A program made the translations under genes and the position numbers. Of a DNA stretch of 18,502 nt, positions 7,174 to 14,976 are shown one piece after another; position 1 is the first letter of the stretch, and every line of letters begins with the position of its first letter. The DNA is from Ga0077555 sp031367895 (GTDB taxonomy: Bacteria; Pseudomonadota; Alphaproteobacteria; Rhizobiales; Hyphomicrobiaceae): contig JANLQP010000343.1 in the NCBI GenBank assembly GCA_031367895.1, positions 1-18,502 on the forward strand, in the 5' to 3' direction. Below the pieces are notes generated by a model. The model made no database searches, was not told the DNA's origin, and worked only from the letters and a program-made list of their open reading frames with translations.

Positions 7174-8333
7174 GCGATGGGCCAACTGCGAAACTGAAGC
7201 GCGTCGAGTACGCGGAGGGGATGGGTTTCGTTTCCCCGATCGAGGAGATCCTCGAAGATTTCCGTAATGGGAAGATGATCATCCTCGTCGACGCCGAGGA
7301 ACGCGAGAACGAGGGCGATCTCGTGATCCCCGCGCAGATGGCGACACCGGCGGCGATCAATTTCATGGCGCGCTACGGCCGCGGGCTGATCTGTCTGTCG
7401 GTCACCGAAGGCCGGGCCAACGACTTGAACCTCGAGTTCATGGCGCGCAAGAACGAGGCGCGCAACCGTACGGCGTTCACCGTCTCGATCGAGGCGCGCG
7501 AAGGTATCGCCACCGGCATCTCGGCCGCCGACCGCGCGCATACCATCCGGACCGCCATCGATCCGAGCAAGGGCGCGCACGATATCGTCTCGCCCGGCCA
7601 CGTTTTCCCGCTCGTTGCACGCGAAGGCGGCGTGCTGGTGCGCGCCGGCCATACCGAGGCTTCCGTCGATCTGGCGCGCCTCGCCGGACTTTATCCTGCC
7701 GGCGTCATTTGCGAGATTATGAACGACGACGGCACCATGGCGCGGATGCCCGATCTCGTCGCCTTCGCCCAGCTGCATGGCCTCAAGGTCGGCACCATCG
7801 AGGACATGATCGCCTACCGCCTGAAAAACGACCGGATCGTCAAGCAGACATCGACGGCCAAAGTCGACAGTGTCTACGGCGGCATGTTCGACCTGCATAC
7901 CTACGTCACCCTGGTCGAGCCCGTGGAGCATCTGGTTCTCGTCAAGGGCGACCTGACGAAGCCTGGACCAGTTCTGGTGCGCGTGCATGCCGTCAGCATG
8001 CCGGCGGACTTGCTCGGTATCGGCACGCATGGCGAAAAAGGTAGCCTCGTCCAGAAGAGCATGGAGCTGATCGCCCGCGAGGGGCGTGGCGTACTTGTGC
8101 TGCTGCGTGATCTCAGGCCACATTCGGTGTCCGAATGGATCGTCAAATACGATCAGACGGTGCGCGGCGGGCGCAGCGATGAACGGCGGCGAGTCGAAAT
8201 CGGCATCGGCTCGCAGATACTGCGCGATCTCGGGATCTCCGAGATGGTGCTTCTGACCAATCAACCCAAGTCGCGATACGTCGGTCTCGAAGGCTATGGC
8301 CTCAAGATCGTCGGCACGCGCAAGATCGAGTAG
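7170..8333 (+). CDS. ribB: RibBX: 3,4-dihydroxy-2-butanone 4-phosphate synthase with degenerate GTP cyclohydrolase II domain
   Basis: The N-terminal half (about residues 20-220) is an intact RibB domain that makes 3,4-dihydroxy-2-butanone 4-phosphate from ribulose 5-phosphate: acidic loop DAEERENEGDLVIPA (41-55), GLICLSVTE (72-80), SPGHVFPL (141-148) and RAGHTEASVDLARLAG (158-173). The C-terminal part (about 235-387) is collinear with RibA but lacks its catalytic features. Where RibA has HSECLT and RCDCG, this protein has HAVSMP (273-278) and THGEKG (286-291), so all three zinc cysteines are missing, and QEGRGIGL is absent. This matches the RibBX variant known from Proteobacteria, in which GTP cyclohydrolase II is supplied elsewhere. 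The start is the GTG at 7170 overlapping the ribE stop, with GGAG upstream; an ATG at 7221 is a weaker alternative. Confidence 0.93.
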   Translation: MSDGPTAKLKRVEYAEGMGFVSPIEEILEDFRNGKMIILVDAEERENEGDLVIPAQMATPAAINFMARYGRGLICLSVTEGRANDLNLEFMARKNEARNRTAFTVSIEAREGIATGISAADRAHTIRTAIDPSKGAHDIVSPGHVFPLVAREGGVLVRAGHTEASVDLARLAGLYPAGVICEIMNDDGTMARMPDLVAFAQLHGLKVGTIEDMIAYRLKNDRIVKQTSTAKVDSVYGGMFDLHTYVTLVEPVEHLVLVKGDLTKPGPVLVRVHAVSMPADLLGIGTHGEKGSLVQKSMELIAREGRGVLVLLRDLRPHSVSEWIVKYDQTVRGGRSDERRRVEIGIGSQILRDLGISEMVLLTNQPKSRYVGLEGYGLKIVGTRKIE

Positions 8334-8342
8334 CGAGTCCAC

Positions 8343-8852
8343 ATGGCAGGCAAGGCGACAGGCGGGGGAGGCCCCGAGGCCAAGAAGATCGAGGCGCGTG
8401 TCCTCATCATCGAAGGCCGTTTCTACCAGGATCTGGCCGACGAGATGGCCGACGGCGCCATTGCGGAGCTCAAGACCTACGGCGCCACCTATGAGCGCAT
8501 TGGGGTGCCCGGCGCGCTCGAGATCCCGCAGGTCCTGGCTGCCGCCATCGAAGCCGGCCGCTTCGATCCGGAGGACGACGAGAACGCCTTCGATGGCGTC
8601 GTTGCGATCGGCTGCGTCATTCGCGGCGAGACCTACCATTTCGAGGTCGTCTGCGATAACGCCAACCACTGGCTGATGGACACCGCCGTCAGCTACGGCA
8701 TCCCGGTCGGCAACGCCATTCTGACGGTCGACACCAAGGAGCAGGCAATGGAGCGCGCCAAGGGCGGCCGCGCCGGCAAAGGCGGTGACGCCGCCAAGGC
8801 CTGCCTCCGCCTGATCGAGCTTCGCCGCACGTTCGTCGGTGACGAGGTATGA
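8343..8852 (+). CDS. ribH: 6,7-dimethyl-8-ribityllumazine synthase
   Basis: This 169-residue protein condenses the RibB product with 5-amino-6-ribitylaminouracil to give the lumazine that RibE uses. Family motifs are VPGALEIP (55-62), GCVIRGETYHF (90-100, with the catalytic His at 99), VGNAILTVDT (122-131) and the C-terminal KGGDAAKACLRLIEL. The N-terminal 16 residues are a glycine-rich extension before the first strand. It starts 9 nt after the ribBX stop with no strong SD, consistent with translational coupling, and its last bases overlap the nusB start (ATGA). RibH oligomers can package RibE in other bacteria; nothing here shows whether that happens. Confidence 0.96.
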   Translation: MAGKATGGGGPEAKKIEARVLIIEGRFYQDLADEMADGAIAELKTYGATYERIGVPGALEIPQVLAAAIEAGRFDPEDDENAFDGVVAIGCVIRGETYHFEVVCDNANHWLMDTAVSYGIPVGNAILTVDTKEQAMERAKGGRAGKGGDAAKACLRLIELRRTFVGDEV

Positions 8853-9331
8853 AGCCCAGCAACAAACACAACAAGGATCTGCCGCTGGCGCCGCGCTCGG
8901 CTGCGCGCCTGGCCGCCGTGCAGGCCCTGTATCAGATGGATCTGGCCCAGACCGACGTGGATGACGTGATCGCGGAGTTCGTCGGCCTGCGTTTCGGCGA
9001 GAAGGCTGACGACCCCGATTTCAAGGATGCGGACCGAGATTTTTTCACCGCCATCGTGCGCGGCGTCGTCCGCCGCCAGCGCGAGATCGACCCCGTCGTC
9101 GACCAGCACCTGGCTGAAGGCTGGCGGCTCAACCGGATCGACGCCATTCTGCGCGCCATTCTGCGGGCGGGCGTTCTCGAGCTGATCGAGCGGACCGACG
9201 TGCCGGTGCGGGTCGTCATCACCGAGTACGTGAATGCGGCGCACGCCTTCCTCGGCGTCGATGAACCGCGTGTGGTGAACGGCGTTCTGGACCGATTGGC
9301 GCGCCGCTATCGGCAAACCGAGCTCAACTGA
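8849..9331 (+). CDS. nusB: Transcription antitermination factor NusB
   Basis: NusB is a small all-helical RNA-binding protein that with NusE (S10) binds boxA in rRNA leaders and supports antitermination. The 160-residue sequence shows the family pattern: SAARLAAVQALYQMD near the N-terminus, DFFTAIVRGV, then INRIDAILR-type helix (LNRIDAILRAILRAG), VVITEYVNAAHAF and a C-terminal GVLDRLARRYR. Its ATG overlaps the ribH stop by four bases, the usual ribH-nusB coupling in Proteobacteria. The thiL gene that often follows is absent; a TPR protein gene comes next after 156 nt. Confidence 0.96.
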   Translation: MKPSNKHNKDLPLAPRSAARLAAVQALYQMDLAQTDVDDVIAEFVGLRFGEKADDPDFKDADRDFFTAIVRGVVRRQREIDPVVDQHLAEGWRLNRIDAILRAILRAGVLELIERTDVPVRVVITEYVNAAHAFLGVDEPRVVNGVLDRLARRYRQTELN

Positions 9332-9487
9332 GCCTCAAGCGCCGCAGGCCGGTCAAATTTGCGCCGGAGCTTTGCGCCACCCTGCCGGCAATGGTATCCA
9401 ACGGTGAAGTTCATGCGCTGCCCGAGTCGGCGGCGCGTGGTCCGTTCAACGACGTGATCATTCATAACGCCAACACTCGGGGCATCC

Positions 9488-11230
9488 ATGCGGCCGAATC
9501 TTCGCGCGGGGCTATTGGCAACTGTTCTCTGCAGCGCTGGGCTGCTAGCCGCTGCGGCTGGCGGTCATCCGGCATTTGCTGCCGGCGAAACCGGCGAGGC
9601 GCGCGGCAAGGAAGCCTCGGCCGCCATGCAGCGCGGCCAGATCGAGAAAGCGACGCAACTCTACACCGAGGCGCTGGCGGATGCAGGCCTGCCGAACAGC
9701 CGCCGCGCCGCACTCCACAACGATCGTGGTGTGGCCTTTGCCCGGCTCAACCAGTCGCGCGTGGCGATCGACGATTTCAACCGCGCAGTGCAGCTCTCGC
9801 CCGAGACGGCGTCGATCTACAACAATCGCGGCAACGTGCTGCTGACGATCGGCTTTGGCCGCGAGGCCGTGAAGGATTTCGACCGCGCGCTGCTGTTGGC
9901 ACCGGGCTATTCAGCCGCCTATTCGAACCGTGCCAACGCGCTCGCCCGGCTCGGCGAGAACGACGCTGCCGTCCGGGACTTCTCGCAGGCCATCCGCCTC
10001 GTGCCGCAGAACGCGGCGGCGCTGGCCGGACGTGGCCGCCTGCATCTGTCGCAGAACCGCCCGCACGCGGCGCTCCGCGATTTCAGCCGCGCCGTCAGTC
10101 ACGACGCCCGCTTCGGTGCCGGCTACAAGGCGCGCGCCGAAGCCAAGCTCGCCCTGCTGCGCTTTGACGAGGCAATCGAGGATCTGAGCCGCGCGGTGGC
10201 GTTCGACCCGACCAATCTCGATATCTACCTCGTGCGCGGCTATGCCTATCTCGCGGCGAAAAATCCGGCTTCTGCGATCAAGGACTTCGCGCGCGCCGCC
10301 GAGATCAACCAGCGCTCCAATGCGGCGTTCGAGGGGCTCGCACTCGCCAACGCCAAGGCCGAGGCGTTCGACGACGCTCTCAACGATATCGCCAAGGCGC
10401 TCGAGATCGACCCGCGCTCGGCGCAGGCCTACGCCTATCGCGCCATCGTCTATAAATGGATGGGGCAGCCGGATCTCGGCGCCAAGGACGTCGAACGCGC
10501 CTTCAAAATCGACCAGAGCCTGCCGGAGGTCTTTTGGGCGCGTGCCGAGATGGCAGAAGCGGCCGGCCAGAAACAGGATGCCATTCCGGATTACCGCAAA
10601 GCACTTGTTGAACGCCCGATGCTGCGCGATGCCGCCGTAGCGCTCGACCGCCTCGGTGCCGGTGAGCCGGGAGAGGTCGAGATCCGCGAACTGTCGTTCG
10701 AGAAATGGCGTGTGTTCCAAGTGCAGGGGCGGCTGCTGGCGTCGCATCCGGAGCTGCCGAAACTGCAGGTGCCGCTGGAAACCATGAGCGAGGTGATCCC
10801 GAAGCTGCTCGAGTGGGACATCAAGAAGGTCCCGGTCAAGGGCTATGGGCTGCTGCGCTTCACAGCTGGCCAGATGGACGGCAAGGATGGTCCGGAAGAC
10901 ATTGAGCATGCCGCCGTCATCGACATCCAGGGGAAGAGCGTCATCGCCGTCGAGACGGTGCGGCAAGGCAAGCGCGCGGCGCTGTGGGCTTGGGACGACG
11001 AAAAGCTGACGGTCACCAGTGTCGACGGTTTCAAGGAGGAGTATGTGCTGCGCGTCAAGCCGCGCCAGATCGCGGAGCAGCCGAAAGAGGCGCCGCAGCG
11101 ACGCGCCAGTTCGCGATCGAATGACGACGATCAGCCGAGCTGGGTGCCGTGGGGCAACAATAATAACAATGGCGGCGGCAATCGCCGGCCGCAAAAGCAG
11201 AAGTCGCTTTTCGATCTGCTGTTCAACTGA
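9488..11230 (+). CDS. Secreted tetratricopeptide-repeat protein with C-terminal extra domain
   Basis: A 580-residue protein of unknown role. It begins with a Sec signal peptide (MRPNLRAGLLATVL, alanine-rich core, cleavage near residue 31 after AFA), so it should act in the periplasm. From about residue 40 to 390 it is a run of roughly ten TPR units; examples are ALHNDRGVAFARLNQSRVAI, ASIYNNRGNVLLTIGFGREA and AYSNRANALARLGENDAAVR. TPRs form a superhelix for protein binding. A separate C-terminal region (about 410-515) reads as a beta-rich domain I do not recognise, followed by a low-complexity basic/Asn tail with a run of five Asn and the ending KSLFDLLFN. SD is weak at 9488. It lies on the same strand as the rib-nusB operon but 156 nt away. 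Confidence 0.85.
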   Translation: MRPNLRAGLLATVLCSAGLLAAAAGGHPAFAAGETGEARGKEASAAMQRGQIEKATQLYTEALADAGLPNSRRAALHNDRGVAFARLNQSRVAIDDFNRAVQLSPETASIYNNRGNVLLTIGFGREAVKDFDRALLLAPGYSAAYSNRANALARLGENDAAVRDFSQAIRLVPQNAAALAGRGRLHLSQNRPHAALRDFSRAVSHDARFGAGYKARAEAKLALLRFDEAIEDLSRAVAFDPTNLDIYLVRGYAYLAAKNPASAIKDFARAAEINQRSNAAFEGLALANAKAEAFDDALNDIAKALEIDPRSAQAYAYRAIVYKWMGQPDLGAKDVERAFKIDQSLPEVFWARAEMAEAAGQKQDAIPDYRKALVERPMLRDAAVALDRLGAGEPGEVEIRELSFEKWRVFQVQGRLLASHPELPKLQVPLETMSEVIPKLLEWDIKKVPVKGYGLLRFTAGQMDGKDGPEDIEHAAVIDIQGKSVIAVETVRQGKRAALWAWDDEKLTVTSVDGFKEEYVLRVKPRQIAEQPKEAPQRRASSRSNDDDQPSWVPWGNNNNNGGGNRRPQKQKSLFDLLFN

Positions 11231-11308
11231 GTGGCTGAGACGTATTGCGCCGCTCCAGGGGTTCATCGGTGCACTACGGCGGCAAGCGCAGACCGCCTGT
11301 TGGACACC
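11231..11308. repeat. Dispersed repeat copy A in a convergent intergenic region
   Basis: Between the ends of the TPR gene and the minus-strand acyl-CoA dehydrogenase gene lies GTATTGCGCC (11242-11251), CCAGGGG, TACGGCGGCAAG (11275-11286) and GACCGCCT (11291-11298). The same words occur in similar order, or inverted, at 17110-17211. It may act as a bidirectional terminator or be a REP-like mobile remnant. Confidence 0.6.
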
Positions 11309-12457
11309 CTAAGCCTTCGACGCTTTCAGCTTCTCGCGCGCAATGATCATCTTCATGATCTGCGCGGTGCCGTCGCCGATCTCGAGCCCCATGACGTCGC
11401 GCAGCCGCTGCTGATGCGGCAGATCCAGCGACCAGCCGTAATGCCCGTGTGTCAACAGACACTGGTGGATCACGTCGACGGCGGTCTTCGGGCAGAGCCA
11501 CTTGCACATGGCGGCTTCGGTCGTGTGCGGCAGCCCCGCATCCTTCAATCGCAGCGTGTGGTGGCAAAGCTGGCGGGCGGCGGCGATCATGGTTTCGGCC
11601 TCGGCGAGCGGGAATGTCACGCCCTGGTTCTTCGACAGTGGACCGCCGAACGCCTGCCGCTCGTGGATGTAGGCCCAAGACTCATCCAGCGACGCCTGCG
11701 CGGCGCCGAGCACCTGCAGGCCGATCAACGCGCGGGAGAAATCGAAGCCCTGCATCACCTGTACGAAACCGGCGCCCTCCGCGCCGAGCCGATACTCGGT
11801 CGGCACCACAACGTCGTCGAAGAAGATCGAACTGCGGCCGATGGCGTGACTGCCCACGTCCTTGAAGCGCGATGTGCTGACGCCCGGTGAATTCATCGGC
11901 ACCAGAAACGCCGAGATGCCACGCGCCCCGTCCTCGGGTGTCCCTGTGCGCGCGAACACGACGACGCCATCAGCCTGATCGGCCATGCTGATCGACGACT
12001 TTTCGCCCTTCAGAACGTAACCGGCGTTCGTGCGCCGTGCCGAAAGCGCCAGATGCGCGGCGTCCGATCCGCCGCGTGGCTCCGTCAATGCGATGCAGAC
12101 GAGCCTGGTGCCGGCTGCGATGCCGCCGGCCCATTCGCGCGCGAGATCCGGCGAGGCATGCTCGGCCAGGATCTTGGCGTTGAGGGAGCCGAGGATCTGC
12201 AAGTAGGCGACGTTGAGGTCGGCGTGGCCGATCGCCTCGGTGATGAGACCGCTTGTCAGGCTTGGTGCACCGAGACCGCCGAACGCTTCCGGCAACTCCG
12301 GCGCGATGAAGCCCATCGCGCCGATTGCCTTGACCAGCGCGCGGTCGATGCGGGCTTCCTTTTCGCGCGCCATGTAGCCGGGCGCGATCTTCTCTGCGGC
12401 GAAGCGGCGGGCAGCTTCGGCGATCGCTTGCTGCTCTTCGGTGATTGCGGGGTTCAT
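11309..12457 (-). CDS. Acyl-CoA dehydrogenase, cyclohexanecarboxyl-CoA dehydrogenase-like (AliB type)
   Basis: A complete 382-residue FAD-dependent acyl-CoA dehydrogenase. It shows the family's N-terminal helical domain (ITEEQQAIAEAARRFA), the flavin/substrate motif ALTEPRGGSDAAHL (124-136), the beta-domain end VGSHAIGRSSIFFDDVVVP, and the C-terminal domain with RQAFGGPLSKNQGV, AEAAMCKW and IHQCLLTHGHYGW. In the segment where most family members carry a catalytic Glu (YEGT), this one has IGDGTAQI with Asp362. I associate that variant, and the LTSGLITEAIGHADLNVAYLQ wording, with alicyclic acyl-CoA dehydrogenases such as AliB of Rhodopseudomonas, which oxidise cyclohexane-1-carboxyl-CoA. That subfamily call is inference. 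The gene ends in a repeat region; no other alicyclic degradation gene is in view. Confidence 0.85.
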   Translation of the reverse strand: MNPAITEEQQAIAEAARRFAAEKIAPGYMAREKEARIDRALVKAIGAMGFIAPELPEAFGGLGAPSLTSGLITEAIGHADLNVAYLQILGSLNAKILAEHASPDLAREWAGGIAAGTRLVCIALTEPRGGSDAAHLALSARRTNAGYVLKGEKSSISMADQADGVVVFARTGTPEDGARGISAFLVPMNSPGVSTSRFKDVGSHAIGRSSIFFDDVVVPTEYRLGAEGAGFVQVMQGFDFSRALIGLQVLGAAQASLDESWAYIHERQAFGGPLSKNQGVTFPLAEAETMIAAARQLCHHTLRLKDAGLPHTTEAAMCKWLCPKTAVDVIHQCLLTHGHYGWSLDLPHQQRLRDVMGLEIGDGTAQIMKMIIAREKLKASKA

Positions 12458-12700
12458 GCGAGAGGCCTCGTTTTCGAGCGGATGCTTGCCTGCTGTAGCA
12501 ATACCAAAAACAACACGTTAGTCATGGTCGGGCCGAAGTGCGGAGCACGTCTTCGACATGACTCCCGACCACCCCTCGTCCAGCGGGTTCAGTGCTCGCC
12601 GTGTGCTGCGACGTCTCAGAACAGAACCACGTCTCGTGGTTTTCGCATTATGGATCCTCGGGACGAGCCCGAGGATGACAAGGGCGAGGTGGGAATTCTG
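12458..12700. repeat. Intergenic region rich in inverted repeats (dispersed palindromic element)
   Basis: These 243 nt between two minus-strand genes hold at least three structures. First, 12520-12570: AGTCATG pairs with CATGACT (12557-12563) while overlapping GGTCGGG pairs with CCCGACC (12564-12570), so the two stems are mutually exclusive or pseudoknotted around an inner hairpin (CGAAGTGC region). Second, AACCACG/CGTGGTT with a 3-nt loop (12625-12641). Third, ATCCTCGGG/CCCGAGGAT with a 5-nt loop (12654-12676). The last resembles the palindromic repeats scattered in Hyphomicrobiales genomes. They lie downstream of the molybdopterin gene and upstream of the dehydrogenase gene. Confidence 0.7.
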
Positions 12701-14782
12701 TTACGCCGCCTTGATCCAGACGTGGTTGTCGTGGAATGCGACGCCGCCGAATGGTGCGATGCGCTTGGCGCTGGTCAGCGTGTTCAATCCTTCGCCACCT
12801 TCGAAGTCGTCGTTCGGCGGGATCGCCTCGACGACCACGACACCAGGTTGGATGCCGGCGAAGCTTTCGGCGTGCAGGAAGATCTCGCCGCGCTCATTTC
12901 CCATCCGGATCTTCTGCCCGTCTGCGAGACCGAGCGCTTTCAGGTCATCCGGATGCATCTTGGCACGCGGTTTGCCTTCGCGCTTGCGGCTGGACGGCAT
13001 CTCGTTGAACGAGGAGTTGAGATAGCCGCGCGACGGCGACGTCGCGAGGCGGAACGGATGCCTGACGTCGGCCTTCTCGTTCACATCCCAGTAATCGGGC
13101 AGTCCCGGCACCGTGTGCGAGATGCCCCATTCCCATTTGCGCCCCGCCGGCACGTTCGGCCAGTCCGGCTTGAATTTGAACTTGCCATCAGGGTAGGCGA
13201 ACCCCGTCGTGTAGTGCGCCGTCTCGAAATCCGGCTGGCAATCGATCCAGCGGTTCTTCTCGAGATTGGCGAGCGTGCCCCAGCCCGACTTCTGCAAGGT
13301 CCAATCGATGATCTCACGCGGCGTCATCTCGAAGCCCCGGTGCTTGGCGCCGAGGCGCTTCGCCAGTGCCACGATGACGTCGTGGTTGGAGCGCGTCTCG
13401 CCCGGCGCCGGGATCAGCTTTGGTCCCAGGATGATGTATTGGTGGCCACCGCCCTGGTAGATGTCGTCGTGCTCAAGGAACATGGTTGCGGGCAGCACCA
13501 CGTCCGCCATTTTCGCCGTCGCGGTCATGAACTGCTCGTGCACGCAGGCGAATAGATCCTCGCGCGCGAAGCCCTTCTTCACGAGGCGCTGCTCGGGCGC
13601 CACCTGCACCGGGTTCATGTTCTGAATGAAGAGCCCGGTCACCGGCGGGCCATCGCCGAGATCACTCTTGTCACCGGTGAGGATCGGCCCGATGCGGCTC
13701 ATGTCGAGCATGCGCGTCTTCGGATCGAGCGCGTCGCTGCCTTCTATCAGAGACTTGTCCCAGTGGTAGATGGCGCCGTTGTTGTGGAAGGCGCCGCCGC
13801 CCTCGTGCAACCAGGAGCCGGTGACCGACGGGATGCACGACGCGGCGTGCATGTTGTGGCAGCCGTTCATCTGTCGCGAGAAACCGTAGCCGAGGCGGTA
13901 GTACGTCTTCGGCGTGGTGCCGCACATCTTCGCGAACGTCTCGATCTCGGCGACGGTAAGGCCGGTGATCGTGGACGCCCATTCGGGTGTGCGTGTCTTC
14001 AGATGTGCTTCGAGTTCGCGCGGGCAGTCGGTGTATGTCTCGAGGTAAGGCCAGTTGGCATAGCCGTCGCGGAACAGCACGTGCATGACGGCGCAGGCGA
14101 GCGCACCGTCGGTGCCGGGCTTGAGGCACAGCGCCATATCGGCCTGCTGCATCGTGCCGTTCTGGTAGATGTCGATGACGACGATCTTGGCGCCACGTTC
14201 TTTCCGCGCACGCGTCACGTGAGTCATGACGTTGACCTGCGTGTTGACCGGGTTGGTGCCCCAGATCACGACCATGTCGGCCTTCGCCATCTCGCGCGGA
14301 TCGGGGCCGGCGAGCTTGCCCGTGCCGGCGATGAAGCCGGTCCATGCCGACGTCGTACAGATCGTGGAGAATTGCTGCGAATATTTCTTGGCGTGACGCA
14401 GGCGCTGGATCCCGTCGCGCATGACGAGGCCCATGGTGCCGGCGAAATAGTACGGCCAGACCGCCTCCGCGCCGAGTGATCGTTCAGCCTTGAGGAACGC
14501 CTCCGCCGTCATGTCGAGGGCGTCGTCCCAGGAGCAGCGCTCGAACTGGCCGGAGCCCTTCGGGCCCTTCCGCTTCATCGGATGAAGCAGGCGATCCGGA
14601 TGATGCAGGCGCTCGGCATAGCGGGCGACCTTGTTGCACACAACGCCGGCTGTGTAGAGGTTGTCCTTGGCGCCATGCACGCGGCCGATGCGGCCGTCGC
14701 CGAGCAACTCGACATCGAGTGCGCAGGTCGAGGGGCAGTCGTGCGGACACACGGAATGGCCGATCGATACTCCGTCATCCAT
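12701..14782 (-). CDS. Molybdopterin oxidoreductase with N-terminal [4Fe-4S] site
   Basis: A 693-residue member of the DMSO reductase superfamily (Mo/W-bis-MGD enzymes). The N-terminus has a cysteine set Cys12, Cys16, Cys20 and Cys49 (CPHDCPSTC then VVCNK), which should bind one [4Fe-4S] cluster. Cofactor-binding motifs include VVIWGTNPVNTQVN (171-184), and the C-terminal molydop-binding barrel runs from about 575 (HPFRLATSPSRGYLNSSFNE) to the end. The likely Mo-ligand region is STICTTSAWTG (139-149), with Cys142 or a neighbouring Ser as ligand. No twin-arginine signal is present, so it should be cytoplasmic. I start at the ATG at 14782, with GGGAG upstream; a frame reaching 15100 adds residues unlike the family. 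No electron-transfer subunit gene is adjacent, so substrate and partner are unknown. Confidence 0.87.
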   Translation of the reverse strand: MDDGVSIGHSVCPHDCPSTCALDVELLGDGRIGRVHGAKDNLYTAGVVCNKVARYAERLHHPDRLLHPMKRKGPKGSGQFERCSWDDALDMTAEAFLKAERSLGAEAVWPYYFAGTMGLVMRDGIQRLRHAKKYSQQFSTICTTSAWTGFIAGTGKLAGPDPREMAKADMVVIWGTNPVNTQVNVMTHVTRARKERGAKIVVIDIYQNGTMQQADMALCLKPGTDGALACAVMHVLFRDGYANWPYLETYTDCPRELEAHLKTRTPEWASTITGLTVAEIETFAKMCGTTPKTYYRLGYGFSRQMNGCHNMHAASCIPSVTGSWLHEGGGAFHNNGAIYHWDKSLIEGSDALDPKTRMLDMSRIGPILTGDKSDLGDGPPVTGLFIQNMNPVQVAPEQRLVKKGFAREDLFACVHEQFMTATAKMADVVLPATMFLEHDDIYQGGGHQYIILGPKLIPAPGETRSNHDVIVALAKRLGAKHRGFEMTPREIIDWTLQKSGWGTLANLEKNRWIDCQPDFETAHYTTGFAYPDGKFKFKPDWPNVPAGRKWEWGISHTVPGLPDYWDVNEKADVRHPFRLATSPSRGYLNSSFNEMPSSRKREGKPRAKMHPDDLKALGLADGQKIRMGNERGEIFLHAESFAGIQPGVVVVEAIPPNDDFEGGEGLNTLTSAKRIAPFGGVAFHDNHVWIKAA

Positions 14783-14976
14783 GGTCAGGCTCCCGTTGCA
14801 AGGATTGGTTGCCGCGAACGCTAGCCGAGTTCTCCCGCCGGCAAAAGCCCGTGGCGTGCTGCGGCGCCAATCGAGAGTACGTTGGGCGCTTGCATCACTT
14901 CTGCGCGAGGCCACCTTGCGGTGGGCGCCGGAAACCTGATATTCGCTCAGGTGTTTGACCGATGCAGGAGGTTTCG
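14783..14976. promoter_or_regulatory. Divergent promoter region of the molybdopterin gene and the small secreted ORF
   Basis: These 194 nt separate two divergent starts and must carry both promoters. Visible elements are an interrupted palindrome at 14934-14952 and a larger imperfect inverted repeat GCGCCAA/TTGGGCGC (near 14864-14889). I could not pick -35/-10 boxes with confidence. Confidence 0.45.
14934..14952. repeat. Interrupted palindrome ACCTGA-N7-TCAGGT
   Basis: ACCTGA (14934-14939) and TCAGGT (14947-14952) are exact inverted copies separated by seven bases, ending 24 nt before the start codon of the small ORF. The geometry fits a dimeric repressor site or a leader hairpin next to the ribosome-binding site. 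Confidence 0.55.

Noticed and set aside
7140..8669. A 509-codon open frame on the minus strand opposite ribBX and ribH
   Set aside because: It is a shadow of high GC codon bias; the plus-strand proteins are unmistakable RibBX and RibH, and the minus-strand translation has no domain.
9911..11266. A 451-codon minus-strand frame opposite the TPR gene
   Set aside because: Shadow frame without domains; the plus strand encodes a signal peptide plus regular TPRs.
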